Positions 1-12,200 of a DNA stretch of 64,000 bases are shown here, one piece after another (position 1 is the stretch's first letter; every line of letters starts with the position of its first letter). A model generated the notes under the pieces. That model was not told the origin of the DNA, did no database searches, and saw only the letters and a list, made by a program, of their open reading frames with translations. The DNA is from Trileptium ribeirensis. Its lineage: Eukaryota; Nematoda; Enoplea; Enoplida; Thoracostomopsidae. The stretch spans positions 1-64,000 of the forward strand of contig JASANE010029210.1 in assembly GCA_030248225.1 (NCBI GenBank), read 5' to 3'. A program made the translations under genes and the position numbers.

Positions 1-3000
1 AAACCAAACGATTGCTAGCAATCAAGCGCCACAGTTGATTTACCAAACTGGTCACAAGAAGCCAACCAACGTTACAAACACAGGAATTGGTTGAACCCTT
101 TGACCCTGTGGGTGCCTGCGATATTATGGTCATAATATTTCTCTTACACAGTGCAATGAAATCAATTATCACGGATAATTGATATTTTATAGCTATCTAA
201 TGCTTCATTAGGATAGGATATAAGAGTTATAAATATAGCTTATATACGAAAATCAGAGCGTATTGTTCTATTAACTGTACAGCTATTAATAATTAATTCC
301 CCTAGTTTGCAGTGTTAATATACTAAAAAATGATTTCGGTATAATGCTTACCATCCTTACACTGCTCTCAACCAATTCCAACACTATGGTAAAAAGTAGA
401 TTACATCCAAATGCTTCAAAATAACACTTGGTGTGTTTAGTTGGTGATATCATTTCTGCTTTTACGATGTGTGTGCTCAGTGACAAGTTTGAAATACCAC
501 TGATTTAAACCGACCATGACTTGCTGAATCCAAGAGTGGTTCTTTCAATTTTTTGTCACTTCTGACACGCTCTGACATTGTTAACACATTTTCTCAGATT
601 TAGTTAAAAATGTCTTGTTTTAACATAGTCGCACGGAGGAGTACTTGTAGACATTGTATCAACTCTTGAGCGCAATAGTTCACAAGGTCATTCAAGGCTG
701 TGATTATGACAAACAAAGCCCAAGTCCAATTACCAGACCAGCGTTAAGCACCTATTTACGTGTTTGTATGCTAAGATGATTTTTACAATTACATGATTGC
801 TATTATTATGTTGATACTATTATCCCTTGGGGCTTTGGACCGCTTTGGTACGAAGCGCTTAGACGCTGAGGGTCCCCTGACAGGGCGTCCGACTCCCATC
901 TCTCCAACCGCGCCGACATGTTGAACCCCCTCCCTCCTCGGGACCTCGGCTTGAGCATGAGCATATATTATTCTTGTTCAAGTGTTGTCTCATGGTTGAT
1001 AGAAACTATTATTGACGCAAACAATGTAACCTGTCCGGTATGTATGTCAGAAATTATTTTACTGGCTTCAGTTTCTTGAACGATAGTGTTTTGTGGAAAC
1101 TCGAACTGCAATTGTCAAAACCAATCTCGGAGCAATTTTGAAGGCTATGGTAGATCTCGGCGAGTTAGCGCTTGAATATTTTGCGCGGAGTAGTTGGAGG
1201 GATTTTATTTTACATTATTATTCTCTTGCCATATAGCGAGCTAGGTCACATCGCAATGCCGCAGACGCTCCGCCACGGTTCTGCGGTATGGGGGGGCGAA
1301 ATTTTCAAAAATTTTACCTTCCCAAATTAAGCTTCATACAACATTAAAAATGTTTTCATTATTCGTGTGCCTCTTGTAAGATCTAAACTGAAGCATTCAC
1401 TACTGCGGACCGATAGACCTGCACTGCGACGGCTATCTGCTGCTTACTGCCTTAGTTCAGTATGCTATGCTTGGAACCTCCGCAACTCAATCAATAAGAA
1501 AACATTTGTAATCCAAAATTTTTCAACTGTGTATCTAAATTTACCTTTCACTTAAAATGTTACGAATTGTGAAAGTCTAGTAAAATCAAAATGTTTTCCT
1601 TGTGAACCATCAGCACAGCAAGGCTTTTCAGTCTTTCCTGAGTCATTGTTGCTAGAACCACGTTTTCAGCCGCCAGAGCGCACTAAATGATTTTTCAGGC
1701 GTACATGTCGTAGCAGGTAGAGTTGTCAAGAATTTGTAATAAACTTAAAAGAAAATTACTCATTGTCGTCTAGTGTTCGTTTCCTGGCAACGGTTATATG
1801 TTCTCTATGTTTGTCCGGACAAACAACCAGTACCCCACGCCAGGGCCTGAGGATATAACAGGCTATGTCGTGTGCCGTTTGTTTGTGGCCCTAATTGAAT
1901 GAAAAGAGCAAGGAATGCGAGAAGAAAGGTCCAACAAAATACCAAGAATTTAATAAACTCGTAAAGAATACACAATGCCAACCGTAATCAAATTTACTTG
2001 ACCAAATCATGTTACCACAAGTTAATGATAAATCTACCACGTAGGATAGCGAATCCTACTTTAAACTTCCAGGGGATTGTCGGAACCCTGTGGTAGCCAC
2101 ATTGGTCAACACCACCGCTGAGAGAACTCATTCTCTCAGAGGCTAGCGTTGAGAAAATTTCTAATAAGTTACTATGCCATCGCTCCACACGCCTCATTCA
2201 CGCATGCTCTTCCCACTTCGTCCTAAAGATTTAATCAACTTCCGAGTGACATTGAGATAGGGAATATCGGCATGTCACTATGACCTGTGAGCAGGTGTCA
2301 GTGTAAGCCTCCCTGGGGGACCTCAGCAATTATACCACATACGAGACACGTGCGCAACCAATCGGGCGGGGTCCGAACACACCTCGTGAAGCGCACCTGT
2401 AGCCTGCTAAGCTCCAGATTTTGTTGGGTCTGCCATGGTAACTCGCAAAATTATCAAAATAGCGAGACTTTAGGTCCGCCCTTGAGGTTATGATAGCCAG
2501 GTTCGTATGGAATGGTGTTAGGAAGTTGCGCCATGCAGCTGCGTCCCGTTATTACACAGGAACCTGACAGAGCAGTGATGCGTTCTCCGAGGCTCAACCG
2601 ACAGTCGAGACTGACACCCAGTTTGTTCACCGTTTCTGACGGTTCGATAACGACGTTACGATAACTTTTGGTATATATCGTATATATATCGTCGTATATA
2701 TCGTTCGGTCACAGTTCTGCCAGCATTTTCAAACCGCAGCTTGAAATTTAATAAAGGATCGTTTACTGAGTGCCGTGTTTTGACGGACCCGTCGGAATGA
2801 TGACCGGCAGGACCTGAGAATCTCGCCTGGTTCAGTACTACGTGAGCAAGCGGGAAGCAGTCGCACAAATACATGCGTATCGTGTTGCAATTGTACCCTG
2901 CAGCAATTAATACTAGTGAAGCTCGCTTGCGAGCCTGAATTTGAGTGGTGAGAACAATCCCCCGAAGTCTGTTGTAGAAAGCACACACAAGCAAAGCCTA

Positions 3001-3339
3001 CACATAGTACGCAGGTGCAGCATTATATAAACCGTGAGTGATGAGTCATAGTTACGCCCGCCTATTTTGATAGCCAACGTATGCAGTAGACAAAACATCA
3101 TACAACGAGTACAAAAACAATGAACTAACAATTTAATAGTTAAATAAAACCCTAAATTGACCATGAAAAGAACGTTAAAGAATTCAAACCGACACTTGAG
3201 AAAAATCTCATTCTTAATACCAAGTATGAAGCAGAAGTGTGAAAAATATTCGCCACACAATATTTTTCACACTCGCAATGAGCTTGTTGGCCCAGAAAAC
3301 ACCATATAAGACACTAAAAGCAACAAAAAACACACATTT
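1..3339. other. No identifiable gene; mixed unique and repeat-like sequence
   Basis: I find no exon or known protein similarity on either strand. There is a GC-rich patch at about 830-950. A second GC-richer segment lies at about 2,040-2,640. A short TATA/CG-rich microsatellite-like run (tatatatcg units) lies at about 2,670-2,706. The overlapping minus-strand frames at about 2,656-2,994 (112 and 85 codons) resemble nothing I recognise. Confidence 0.4.
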
Positions 3340-3800
3340 AGGTGCATTTCCCACGACTTTTCATCAAATATGAAATTTGGCGCCAACTATAAGCTCATAG
3401 ACTCCAGATTGGGAATTAGTTGAAAAACGTGTTACATATCATTGGAAAGCCCTGGTAAAGCTACATGGAATAGGCCTATTCGTTTGTGGATACCTCGTTT
3501 ACTTATTCAGAAAAGTTGCAAAAACTGGAGGGGTGCCCGAAAAATGGGCCAAAATGACGTCATTTTGCCCCATAACTTTACCCACAGCAAAAAATTCAAA
3601 AATCGGGCTCCGTCACTACACCTAAATCAACCATTGCGGTTCGAATGAGCTATCTTGCATCAAAATCCGCTCAACCGTTATTGAGATCCAGGTGCGACAA
3701 ACACACACAGACACGCATACAGACAGGACCTCCTCAACCCCCCTCCAAAGCCAAATTTGAAAATTCTCGTTCCACTCGCTCGCTTCGCCCGCGAGTGGAA
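3340..3800 (+). repeat. Transposon-tail-like sequence with CA/GACA run
   Basis: The segment ends in a phrase about a value 'at the root' of an element: ...aaatccgctcaaccgttattgag, then a run of acacacagacacgcatacagaca. A sentence-like string of this kind followed by a CA/GACA run is common at transposon ends in invertebrate genomes (general knowledge, family not determined). No coding domain is visible. Confidence 0.35.
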
Positions 3801-4275
3801 TGACCTCGCTTGCGAAAAAATATTTGTAGTCCTTAATGACATTGTTTGTGAAAGTGTTAACGTTATATTTAATTGCATGAATGCACCACAAAAAATTTAA
3901 GCTAAACAAAAATACAAAAAACACAACCGTCAAAAATAACGTGTAGGTAGCAACTATACCTGCACATTTGCGCAGCAATACACCATATTACTCGTGGATG
4001 CTGAAAATATCGCGTATTAAGCTGGGAAAGAAAAACCGAAATAAGTGCAACAGTTGTTCGTGGATAGTCAAATTCGCTGCTTTTCTTTACACGGTGAATG
4101 CTGGAGGGGACTGTCCCCCAGCGGAATTTCAGGAGGGGCATATTTCTCCCGTCGCCACCTGTGGCGGAGCCACTGCAATGCCGAACCATTAACATCATTG
4201 GTTTTCATGCCGAATTCCATGCACGCTTAAAGTTGATTCCACAAAAATAGAGCCGAGTGAAGCTGAGAGGTATAC
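3801..4275. other. No identifiable gene
   Basis: This is AT-rich sequence with a somewhat GC-richer stretch at about 4,100-4,190. Overlapping short frames on both strands have no recognisable motif. Confidence 0.4.
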
Positions 4276-4279
4276 CGTT

Positions 4280-4500
4280 ATATCCGAAAAAAATTAGAGC
4301 GGGGGTGCGAACTTAGTCTTAGACTTCTTAGTACATACTTCATATAAGCGCCTTGCTTAAAGTAAGGCTCAGGCTTATGTTTAGTATATCGCGGACGGCA
4401 AACCCATGGGTACACATCTACCTGTTTCAGTCCGAGGTAGCACAAAATACAAGCCGCCCAAGAGACACCGGCTAATAATTGCGTTAACATTAAATATCGC
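4280..4500 (+). repeat. Degenerate copy of the CTTAGG-rich MITE family
   Basis: The order 'agagcggggg ... cttagtcttagacttcttagtac ... atataagcgcc ... cttatgtttagtatatcg' matches the two intact copies at 7,296 and 41,982 in sequence and order. The terminal inverted repeats are not clear in this copy. Confidence 0.6.
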
Positions 4501-4669
4501 GGGTTTGTCTGTCGAACCCAATATTGATGTTAATGTTACTGTACGTAATCTGTCCAAGTACTTGACTCAATAAGACAGACCTTTCCTGGACCATAAAAAT
4601 ATTATTGACTCCGTGTCTATACATAACATCTTCTAGTATTTCTGTTCCAAGTCAGCAGGCATAAATTTT

Positions 4670-5230
4670 GGCTAACCCTATACACTATACTATGCTGCGC
4701 TGGCTGGTCCTACATCTGTTGTTGAATAATTTTCCTTTCTTGTTTCTAAATATGTTTAATATTTAACCAAATTTTTCAATGTGTTGAGTCGTTAGGTTTT
4801 CGTATGATCGAGTTTAAAAAAGTAATCCCTTTATTCGAATCGATTTTAATCGATATCGGTTGGCTAACCCTATACTATACTATGCTGCGCTGGTCCTACA
4901 TCTGTTGTTGAATAATTTTCCTTTCTTGTTTCTAAATATGTTTAATATTTAACCAAATTTTTCAATGTGTTGAGTCGTTAGGTTTTCGTATGATCGAGTT
5001 TAAAAAAGTAATCCCTTTATTCGAATCGATTTTAATCGATATCGGTTGGCTAACCCTATACTATACTATGCTGCGCTGGTCCTACATCTGTTGTTGAATA
5101 ATTTTCCTTTCTTGTTTCTAAATATGTTTAATATTTAACCAAATTTTTCAATGTGTTGAGTCGTTAGGTTTTCGTATGATCGAGTTTAAAAAAGTAATCC
5201 CTTTATTCGAATCGATTTTAATCGATATCG
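4670..5230 (+). repeat. Tandem triplication, unit about 186 bp
   Basis: Three near-identical units begin at 4,670, 4,862 and 5,048 with ggctaaccctata and end in a run containing attttaatcgatatcgg. The first unit carries a few extra bases (actatact/ggct duplications). Near identity indicates recent expansion. No frame of interest was seen. Confidence 0.92.
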
Positions 5231-5433
5231 GCTATACAATTTACCAAACCTTTTGTGAAAGTTTGTCTAAAGACCTTGATTCCCTATAGGTGTTATTTTC
5301 TCGATAACCGCCGTTATGGTTTTATAAACCAGATTTTAAAAGCAAGATGTGCACGTAGAGAAAGGTTTTTATTTAGCATTCATGTCACGAAAAACTTACA
5401 TGGCTCTTTTGGTCTTTCTATGAATAGTAACCA

Positions 5434-6105
5434 TAATGCATCATTTACCTTAAGATGTGTGCTCCTAGGGCCGGATTCTGTCACACAGCCAATTCCGGCT
5501 CGTGACAAAAAGACACAGCCACAGCCGTCCCTTCATGAATAAAATAAATAGCTAATTTCTGCTAGTATGTTTGTACGAGCCGGGAGTGGCCATGTCTTAG
5601 GGTTTGATACGGAGTACAGAATAAATATTTATTACAATCGTTTTAGCAGATTGTGTTACAGGAAAAATATTTAGCTCTAGGTCCAAAGAAGGCAACACGC
5701 ATAAATGCAGGTAAAATAAATACATAAATATCACTATTTTTAAACTTTTGTTTAAGCGCCTTTTACAAGCCAACCTATTAGCTATGTAAAACACATTCTT
5801 TCGTGCATGAAAATTATGGTATTGTAATTGGAAGGATGTTTTACGAATATATGACTATATATATCAGCAATTTCCATTATTTCTCGATTTTCCATTGTAG
5901 TCATATATTTCTGCCTTTTAGAGCCGATTCCTGCCCGTGTGACAACTTATCAGCCTTGCTTTACTATTAGCTAATATATTTGTAGGATCTGGCTCGGCCC
6001 AAAAAATGTTACACTGGCTTATCGCGGCTAGCCAAGCATGGCTTTAGAGCCGCGGTAAACTGTGGCAAAATCCGGCCCTATCGCACACAAGGTAAACGAT
6101 GCATT
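5434..6105. mobile_element. 0.67-kb element with about 70-bp imperfect inverted ends
   Basis: The left end (aatgcatcatttacct ... gtgtgctcctagggccgga) is repeated as its reverse complement at the right end (tccggccctatcgcacac ... aggtaaacgatgcatt). The arms are about 70 bp with scattered mismatches and small gaps. The interior is AT-rich without a transposase. This is the form of a non-autonomous DNA transposon; the superfamily was not determined. Confidence 0.65.
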
Positions 6106-6161
6106 AAATACTTATAAATTAAAGTGTATTTCGCACAATTTTGAACGAAATTTTACCGCAG

Positions 6162-6183
6162 ACGTCGTACTGAAGTACGACGT
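6162..6183. other. Perfect 10-bp inverted repeat with 2-nt loop
   Basis: acgtcgtact-GA-agtacgacgt is a perfect palindrome with a 2-nt centre, a strong cruciform or hairpin candidate. It lies just to the right of the 0.67-kb element. No gene is adjacent, so a role is not assigned. Confidence 0.6.
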
Positions 6184-7295
6184 ATGGTTTGGCTCCGAAC
6201 TCGTACATCGGCCATTGCGCTAATTAGGTGCTGTTGATCGGTTCGCTAAGAACTCGCAAAGTATTATTAACGACACACGTGTAAACTCGGTTGGCGCATC
6301 ACGTCTCAATACACGCGTGACAAGAGTATCACTATAAGAACCATAGGTTTTACAAATTTTTTTATATTTTTTCTCACCCTTCAAGTGTTTTTGATCCTAA
6401 TTATCTGTCATTTCCCTCTCTGGAATATGTGCTTATTGGAAAATTCTTCTCCAAATTTTGATTATATTAATACGAAATCAAAATTATACGAACATACTCA
6501 ACGCATCAGTTGTACCTAAAACTTTTAGGCAACAAGAAATATTAGTATAATATTAGACTTTTGCTATATGAAGTTTAATAAACATCCTTTACAACATAAA
6601 CTCTAATACGAGCATTGTTAATGCAAGTTTAATTTGCAATAGCAAAACGTTTTAATTGCTACGTGTTGCCAATCGTATTACTTGGATCGTAAATCTGCTG
6701 TAAAAACTACGGCACGTCGTATTATTACAGAGTGAAGCTAAATTATGTTTGTCTTTTGATATGCATTAGAAGTTAAAACAGATTGAAACATTTCGGTCCG
6801 TCCCGACTATTTCGCAATCACGATTGGTCCGCCGTTCGGCGCGGCTCGGCTCGCTGGTAATCAAGTGTCAGCCCGCCCGGCGTAGCCCACGTGCCAGGGT
6901 GGGCTAGGCCCAAATTGTCACTTCTGAAATTCTCTTCATAAGTCGTGTTTCCTAAGCCAGTGGAACAATCGACCGATTCAATACGTTGATCAGTGCATAG
7001 TGTTATAGTAACACAACTCATACATAACATGCACACAAGCATTGGGTACTTTGACTAATTAAAATCTTACACTAGACAAGACGGCGCCGTGAGCCAAAAT
7101 TCTAACCGCTTATATGCACATATCTTGAACTGATCTAAAACATTGATCTGATTTTCATAAACTTTACTAAAATAATTACGGTCGTCGATATTTTTAATAT
7201 TTTGGCAGCAATGAAAGCTTATATTTCGCTGTCCTTCCGTGAAAATGTTTTAAATATCCACTCAAATTTCACCTCAACAAAATGATTGAAAAGTC
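6184..7295. other. No identifiable gene; GC-rich patch near 6,800-6,920
   Basis: The stretch is AT-rich with no recognised frame. The patch at about 6,800-6,920 contains ggcgcggctcggctcgctgg and gggctaggcccaaattgtca, wording similar to the hAT-like fragment near 20.5 kb, but ends were not found. Confidence 0.35.
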
Positions 7296-7512
7296 CCCCC
7301 AAGTAACCCTGAGGGCGTTACGTTATAACGTTAGAAAAAAAGAACAGCTTAGAGCGGGGGGTTCGGGGGGCGGCAGCCCCCCGACTTAGACATAGGCTTA
7401 GTGTATGTGTCATATAAGCACGTTAGCTTAGGCTAAGACTAAGGCTTAGGCTTAGTATATCGAGAACTGCATGGCATGCATTTTATTTACGCCTCTCAGG
7501 GTTACTTTGGCC
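7296..7512. mobile_element. MITE, 217 bp, with inverted ends, CTTAGG-rich core and 8-bp target duplication
   Basis: The left end ccccaagtaaccctgagg and the right end ctctcagggttactttgg are inverted repeats of one another. The exact 8-mer gaaaagtc flanks both sides (7,288-7,295 and 7,513-7,520), as expected for a target-site duplication. The core contains acgttataacgttag, a G-rich block with cggcagcc, and repeated cttagg/ctaagg words including two consecutive TTAGGC units. An 8-bp duplication suits hAT-type elements, but the TIR sequence is not a hAT end I recognise. Confidence 0.8.
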
Positions 7513-7520
7513 GAAAAGTC

Positions 7521-8750
7521 AACAAACTTTTATTGCACATTTTACTATGTCGGAATCTTAGTGTGAAGACTTTGTTGTGGGAACTACGATCATATGTGTT
7601 ATTTCAAATATAAAACAAAATTCCGTTTTATTTCTAGATGTATTAAACGAGTTTAGTTTTTGAGTGAACTGATTTGATTTGATTTTTGGCTCTAAATCTG
7701 TTTTTGAGTGCGCGACAATATATGTCATTACAGTCGGTTCAAAATTCATCTGTCAAAACTGAAATTGAGTGAAAACAGATTGAGTTTCGTAAATATAAAA
7801 CCAGATGCTTCGCTAGGAACGCTGGGTATACAACTTAACTTCTCTTCTACTTTACATAACAAGTCAGAAAACATTGCAATCCGCAGAAGTTTTCCGTACC
7901 ACAGACATTCTCACAAGAAAGCACTATAGAATTATGGTAGAATCGAAGCAACCAATCCACCTACATTGACAGTTGATAATAGAACTTTGAATATAAATAA
8001 GAAGTCTTCCCTTTTGTTCCCTTTTGCTGAATGGATACATAGAACATGCATGTCATTGTTAGCGTGCTGAACTGGACAAAGACTACGGAATCAGTCAAAT
8101 TGGAATATGCACTACGCAGTTATGGATGGTAAATGCAGTTTTTGCTCTAAGTATATTGATTGATCAGGTTTAAAGTTTGAACCAATATAGATCTGTAGAT
8201 CGTGATACAGGAATAGCCCTAAAGCTATGTATAACCAGTAACTGTAAACGCGCGGTGAAAATAGTGGTCAGTTCGGTTCATCGAGTACGTAGCTACATAT
8301 CACAAGAGCGAAAGCTTTAGAGAACTTTTTTCAAAAGTTTGACTTTTAACATGTAAAACCTATGCAGTAAGTAATATGGAGTTGTTGTTAGCAATAGATG
8401 AGTTCCATATAAAAATTTAGGCAATACCTAAATTTGAGCCAAATGGGTCCGCATTTTACCGTGTTACAAATAAATAAAAACCAAAGATTGTGCTCCTTTT
8501 GCTTCAAAATATCAGCCCTGGGTCTGTTACCCCCTCGCAGCAAACAATGTCGAAGCTATATTTGCCATATATTTATACCACATGGCGTCATATTCTATGT
8601 GAAAATTCCAGTTAAATCGATTCACATATCAAGTTACAAATGACGACAGCAAAATTTTCGATCATTTTTGACATGAAGAAGATAGTTAAACAACACTAAA
8701 TAGAATTGCAGGCTAACGCCTAAATACATCAAATAGAAAAATATTTTATC
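7521..8750. other. No identifiable gene
   Basis: AT-rich sequence; the short frames on both strands (60-75 codons) have no motif or splice context. Confidence 0.4.
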
Positions 8751-8950
8751 AAATCCGATTATTCGTTTCTGAATTACGGTTGTTGAAATAAAGCGTCGTT
8801 CTTTTACATGCAAGCGAAAGCTAGCTATATACTTAATCATTAAATCCTTTTCAGTTTCGTCAAATCCGAGTATCCATTTGTGAATTACAGTTGTTGAAAT
8901 AAAGTTCTCGTTCTTTTACATGCAAGCGAAAGCTAGGTATGTATTTAATT
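8751..8950 (+). repeat. Tandem duplication, unit about 115 bp
   Basis: Two units share aaatccga, gaattac(a/g)gttgttgaaataaag and tcttttacatgcaagcgaaagctag, starting at about 8,751 and 8,865. Divergence is about 10-15 percent by eye. Confidence 0.75.
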
Positions 8951-9223
8951 TAGTTAAAACAATTGGGTTTAAAAAAAATTTTTTGCAGCAAAATTATTAC
9001 TAAATATATTTGTCGTCAAAACTGAAATTAAATCGAGTCAATCACAAACCAAACTGCCTCTAAAAATCGAAGAATGAAACGGACTACGGGTTTGCTTTTA
9101 CCATATAGCTGCACACATCTTACCGTAATGTTCACACATATTTATCATTGTTATTTTCAGCTTAAAATAAATCTTGCATTAATATATTCAGTATATATTG
9201 AATAGTACAAATAATCGTACAGA

Positions 9224-9292
9224 ATGAGGGACTTACCATGCAGCGCCAAAGTGTTGAAATATATTGTGTTTGGGTTCAATTTTTTAGTATTT
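9224..9292 (+). CDS. Tetraspanin exon 1 (start codon and first half of TM1)
   Basis: ATG at 9224 opens 23 codons that end in KVLKYIVFGFNFLVF, then a strong donor gtaagt at 9293. The pattern LKY-x-x-F-x-FN-F at the inner edge of TM1 is the N-terminal signature of tetraspanins, and CD9/CD81 genes split at this same point. Cys6 lies just before the membrane and could be palmitoylated, as in family members (inference). The reading frame stays open to 9430, but the extension lacks the Gly-rich second half of TM1 and the GIW-like motif, so I end the exon at the donor. No promoter or upstream non-coding exon was recognised. Confidence 0.78.
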
Positions 9293-12200
9293 GTAAGTTT
9301 TTCAATGTATTTACCCCATCTCCTGTTTATTGTAAACAATTTATCGAATGTAATTCATCGCAATCCTTATTGCAGGAGATTGAATTACAATTTACTGAAG
9401 GCATTTCTTCAAAGATGTTTGGTTATCTGAGAAAAAACCTTAGGCAATGTGCGTCTATTAAATGTTGACAGCATATGCCCTGCGCCTTTGAAACATATAG
9501 CCAGCTTTATCTCGTTATATATGTTATCTATAAAATACATAGTGTATATAATATATGATCTATAAAATATATGTCATTTACGCAATATATATCATGCATG
9601 CCGAAACAGGGGTTCAGTGGGCTACCTCATGAGGCGCCGGACCCAACCCCTCACAGGCCCTCGACTACCCCTTACCTCCTCGGGCGGGGGGGTCTTCGTC
9701 GCCTTTTCTCAGCACCCCGTGGAGCACCTCTCCATAAGGCGACCTCCTCCCCACCGACCCCGGCAACACCCGTCCTGAGACCTTGGAGCGTATGATATAT
9801 AGTACTATACAAACATCAGGAGCAAGGAGCAGGAATTGAATTTGAACGACGGTATCGTGAATACACTTAGTTTCCGCAACATTCACAGTGTCTCATACAC
9901 TGCGGGGGCACAAAAGTTCCAAACGGCGGAAACATTACAACGTGAACGCCGCATTACAACCATATTCGTCTCACGCGTCTCTATTGTCGCATTTTTCATG
10001 CTCAGGAATTAAACAATGCCTATTTTAAGCTAAAATTTAGGGCGAATCTTGATGTTCTCGTTGTTAATAACATGATAACAAGAAGGCCGATTTCGTCAAA
10101 TTTTCACAGTGCAGAATATTATAAAGAGCACGCCGGTATAATGTCATGAGAAGTGCCCTGTTAACTAGATGAGTCGGCAAGAATCTACAATTTGGCAGCA
10201 ATAGGTCGAAGATATTGCTGTTTCCTCATTCAACTTGCAACTGTTGTCTATTAGTTCAAATGTTTCATCATGCATGTACATCTAGACTGTACGATAGTAG
10301 TGATATTAATTAGCAGCGTTCAATTTGGGAAATAAAAATCGCAAAACACTAACTTTAGAATAAGATTGTTGTAAATTTTTTTATAATTTCAGATTTGGCG
10401 TACGTAAACTGTGTTGACTTTATCATAGTCCAGAAATTATATTATTGACAATTCAAAGGGACAAAAATATTTTCCTCCCATTATCACACAAAATTTTCCA
10501 TTTGTTACCTCTATTTTAGCAATAAAATAAACCTCTTCGGTTAAATGTTCAACAAAAATGTTTAACAAGTATTCAATGAGTATTAATCGCTCGATACTAT
10601 TGAGCTAAAATATATTAGTTATGGTTTGAGTTGGCTAGCTGTTTCTAATCTCAAACCGAACATCTAAACCCTGATATTTGAGTTTAGAATGTGTAATAGC
10701 ATACAATACACCAGCTGAACGTTATATATTTATTTACGTTACGTTTAAATGGTATTGTTACTGCTTCATACTGAACAAAATACATAAAGTTTTTTTAAGT
10801 TAATTCGAGCATAACTTGTTGATGAACGAACAGACTGCCAATTGCTGCTTCGATGTAATATCTTCATACCAATCGGATTACATTATATCACCTTGCTTAC
10901 TATGTTGAGCTGAGAGCTTTTCTAACATCCATGACCGTTCAGCGAATACCTAAAGCTTAATATGTCATGCTCAATGTTATGTGAAATATTCTAAACTATC
11001 ACCAAAGAGATGTACAGAAAGTATCTAGATGAAACAGGCAATATATAATAGGTACCTATATTACTAATAGGTATATAAAATATAATAGGTATTTTAGATA
11101 TCTGGTCTAGCAATACTTGGCGGTAGTATTACTGCTCTTCTGTACGACCCGGTGGAGGAACACATGATGGGTAACGAGAAGGTTCGGGTAAGCTATTCAC
11201 AGCAATTCTGCCTCAGTAACAGTTTCGAGGCTGTATTTTGTAAAATACATGGCGGTAGTATTACTGCTCTTGTGTACGACCCGGTGGAAGAACACATAAT
11301 GGGTAACGAGAGAGTTCGGGTAAGCCATTCACCGTAGAGGCAGTAACATTTTGGAGGCTATCTTTTGTGAAATACATGGCGGTAGTATTACTGCTCTTCT
11401 GTACGACCCGGTTGAAAAACACATGATGGGTAACGAGAGAGCTCGGTTAAGCTATTCACAGCAATTCTGCTTCAGTAACAGCTTCGAGGCTGTATTTTCT
11501 AAAATAAATGGTAGTAGTATTACTGCTCTTGTGTACGATCAGGTGGAACAACACATGATGGGTAACGAGAGAGTTCGGGTAAGCTGTTCACAGCAATTCT
11601 GCTTCAGTAACAGTTTCGAGGCTGTATTTTGTAAAATATATGGTAGTAGTATTACTGCTCTTGTGTACGACCAGGTGGAAGAATACATGATGGGTAACGA
11701 GAGTGTTCGGGAAAGCCATTCACAGTAATTCTGAGTCAGTAACATTTTGGCGGCTGTCTTTTGTAAACGCTTAAAATCTTTTTATATATTCGATTATTTA
11801 TTTATTTATTGATCGACTGTTCATGTTCATCATCTGAAGCCCAAGACTAGCCACAAACCTTCTGCTGGTTGATCTAACGCCGTACAAGATTTTGAACCTT
11901 GTTACAATGTTCCTGACAATTTAACAAAGAAAAATTTGCAAAAATTAGACAATGCGTTTCTGTGTTATGTTTATTGCATTTGAAAAAAGTAATAGCAAAA
12001 TTCCAATTTTGAGTGTTTTAAGCCTTCGATTGCGGCAGCAGCGAATGATTCAAAAATTTGCCATGTTTCAAGTTAATTATTCAGTTAGAGTTAGTTAGTT
12101 TGTTTATTAGGAAGCTATAAATTTACGGTTTTTTTGAAACGAGGAACCGCGATGTTCAAAAGCTGACATTGGTTTACCAACTGTTTACCAAGGTCCACTT

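Noticed and set aside
2656..2994. 112-codon minus-strand frame as a gene
   Set aside because: No motif and an overlapping second frame; no splice or start context.
7440..7465. Interstitial telomere tract (TTAGGC units)
   Set aside because: Only about two consecutive units, and they belong to the MITE core, where related cttagg words are degenerate.
9293..9430. Extension of tetraspanin exon 1 to the stop at 9,430
   Set aside because: The extension lacks the glycine-rich half of TM1 and the conserved motif after it, while a strong gtaagt donor lies at the border used by CD9-type genes.
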